Below are positions 7,233 through 7,412 of a stretch of 7,412 nt of DNA, in pieces. Each line of letters begins with the position of its first letter. Position 1 is the first letter of the stretch. Origin of the DNA: an uncultured Succinivibrio sp. (GTDB lineage: Bacteria > Pseudomonadota > Gammaproteobacteria > Enterobacterales > Succinivibrionaceae); NCBI GenBank assembly GCA_902772715.1, contig CACYBT010000040.1, forward strand, positions 1-7,412. The letters run 5' to 3'. The translations under genes were made by a program, and so were the position numbers. The notes below the pieces were generated by a model. It was not told the origin of the DNA and did no database searches. It saw nothing but the letters and a program-made list of their open reading frames with translations.

Positions 7233-7261
7233 ATTTTAGAATACATTAGTCTTTTTGTGAA
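7233..7261 (-). promoter_or_regulatory. Sigma70-type promoter of proQ-prc
   Basis: On the minus strand, TTCACA (7261-7256) and TAAAAT (7238-7233) are separated by exactly 17 bases, matching the sigma70 consensus at 4/6 and 5/6 positions. Transcription should start near 7226, leaving a leader of about 50 bases before the GTG at 7173. The -35 element overlaps an inverted copy of the ATTCACA motif described for the neighbouring repeats. Confidence 0.65.
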
Positions 7262-7282
7262 TGTTAATTTGAAAAAATAGCG

Positions 7283-7304
7283 TATTCACAGTTACTATTC
7301 ACAG
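7283..7304. repeat. Tandem TATTCACAG direct repeat in the divergent intergenic region
   Basis: TATTCACAG occurs at 7283-7291 and 7296-7304, same strand, 13 bases start to start. With one more base at each 5' side, both copies differ from the DnaA-box consensus TTATNCACA only at its first position. A third ATTCACA core lies inverted at 7262-7256, over the proQ -35 element. The pair sits about 68 bases upstream of both predicted transcription starts, so it could be a shared operator; which protein would bind is unknown. Confidence 0.4.
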
Positions 7305-7327
7305 CCTATCTTTACTTAATTAACATC

Positions 7328-7356
7328 CTCAATAGCGTTAAAAGCTATGCTAGAAT
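7328..7356 (+). promoter_or_regulatory. Extended -10 promoter of the rightward gene at the window edge
   Basis: TGCTAGAAT at 7348-7356 is an extended -10 element (TGN followed by TAGAAT, 5/6 to consensus). The -35 position (7328-7333, CTCAAT) is poor, as is usual for extended -10 promoters. Transcription should start near 7363, giving a leader of about 27 bases before the ATG at 7390. Confidence 0.55.
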
Positions 7357-7389
7357 ACAAAGTGGTAAGTTTTGTATAGGAGCCATGCG

Positions 7390-7412
7390 ATGTCACAGGA
7401 TATTATATTTCA
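7390..7412 (+). CDS. Start of an unidentified divergent gene, cut by the window edge
   Basis: Only seven complete codons are present (MSQDIIF, then an incomplete Gln or His codon). AGGAG at 7378-7382 is seven bases upstream of the ATG at 7390, which is ideal spacing. The other ATG, at 7385 in another frame, is only two bases from that site and is unlikely to be used. With the extended -10 promoter just upstream this is very probably a real gene transcribed away from proQ. The short N-terminus is too little to name it; it would fit the beginning of a HIT-family protein, among many other possibilities. Confidence 0.6.

Larger units (their letters stand above)
7225..7340 (+). repeat. Three dispersed AATAGC(A/G)T repeats spanning the intergenic region
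   Basis: AATAGCATAT (7225-7234), AATAGCGTAT (7276-7285) and AATAGCGTTA (7331-7340) lie in the same orientation, 51 and 55 bases apart, close to five helical turns each. The first is next to the predicted proQ transcription start, the second touches the TATTCACAG repeat, and the third is between the -35 and -10 regions of the rightward promoter. They may be binding sites or chance in AT-rich DNA. Confidence 0.25.

Noticed and set aside
7256..7304. CRP-like site from the TGTGA and TCACA half-sites
   Set aside because: The half-sites are not arranged as TGTGA-N6-TCACA: the nearest inverted pair is separated by far more than six bases and the other pair is in direct orientation.
7256..7304. Replication origin suggested by DnaA-box-like repeats
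   Set aside because: Only two near-consensus boxes and one weaker core are present, with no AT-rich 13-mer array or origin-type neighbouring genes such as dnaA, gidA or rpmH.
7385..7412. ATG at 7385 as start of the right-edge gene
   Set aside because: It lies only two bases from the AGGAG site; the ATG at 7390 has normal seven-base spacing.
1..7412. Mobile element, CRISPR array, defence system or RNA gene
   Set aside because: I looked for transposase-like proteins, terminal inverted repeats, regular repeat-spacer arrays and tRNA or rRNA sequence and saw none; the coding content is all housekeeping.

Overview
This window looks like chromosomal DNA from a fairly AT-rich gammaproteobacterium (about 40% G+C by eye). 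Every recognisable protein aligns closely with an enterobacterial-type orthologue: ProQ, Prc/Tsp, PepN, a DUF2835 protein and class 2 PyrD. Low G+C combined with this gene set would suit the Succinivibrionaceae or another anaerobic Aeromonadales relative, but that placement is inference. I see no mobile element, CRISPR array, rRNA or tRNA.

Layout. Nearly everything is on the minus strand, in two transcription units read from right to left. Unit 1 is proQ (7173-6436) followed by prc (6429-4390). It starts at a good sigma70-type promoter (7261-7233) and ends at a strong rho-independent terminator (4370-4343). Unit 2 is pepN (4306-1673), a DUF2835 gene (1668-1435) and pyrD (1424-381). These genes are separated by 4 and 10 bases and so form a tight operon. 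Only 36 bases lie between the unit 1 terminator and the pepN ATG, and no convincing promoter is visible there. Bases 1-380 are AT-rich and hold a stem-loop after pyrD (330-356) and a doubtful short ORF with a signal-peptide-like start (254-60). At the right edge a divergent plus-strand gene begins at 7390 and is cut off after seven codons. The 216-bp gap between it and proQ carries both promoters plus short repeats placed almost midway between the two predicted transcription starts.

How the genes work together. ProQ is a FinO-domain RNA chaperone, and Prc is a periplasmic tail-specific protease that trims or degrades envelope proteins; their linkage is the classical proQ-prc arrangement. PepN is the main cytosolic M1 aminopeptidase, and PyrD is the membrane-associated, quinone-reducing dihydroorotate dehydrogenase of pyrimidine synthesis. 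The DUF2835 protein between them has no known function. The window is mainly ordinary housekeeping DNA. The most notable protein-level observation is that the catalytic base position of PyrD, serine in characterised class 2 enzymes, is encoded as cysteine, with further changes in the adjacent active-site loop.
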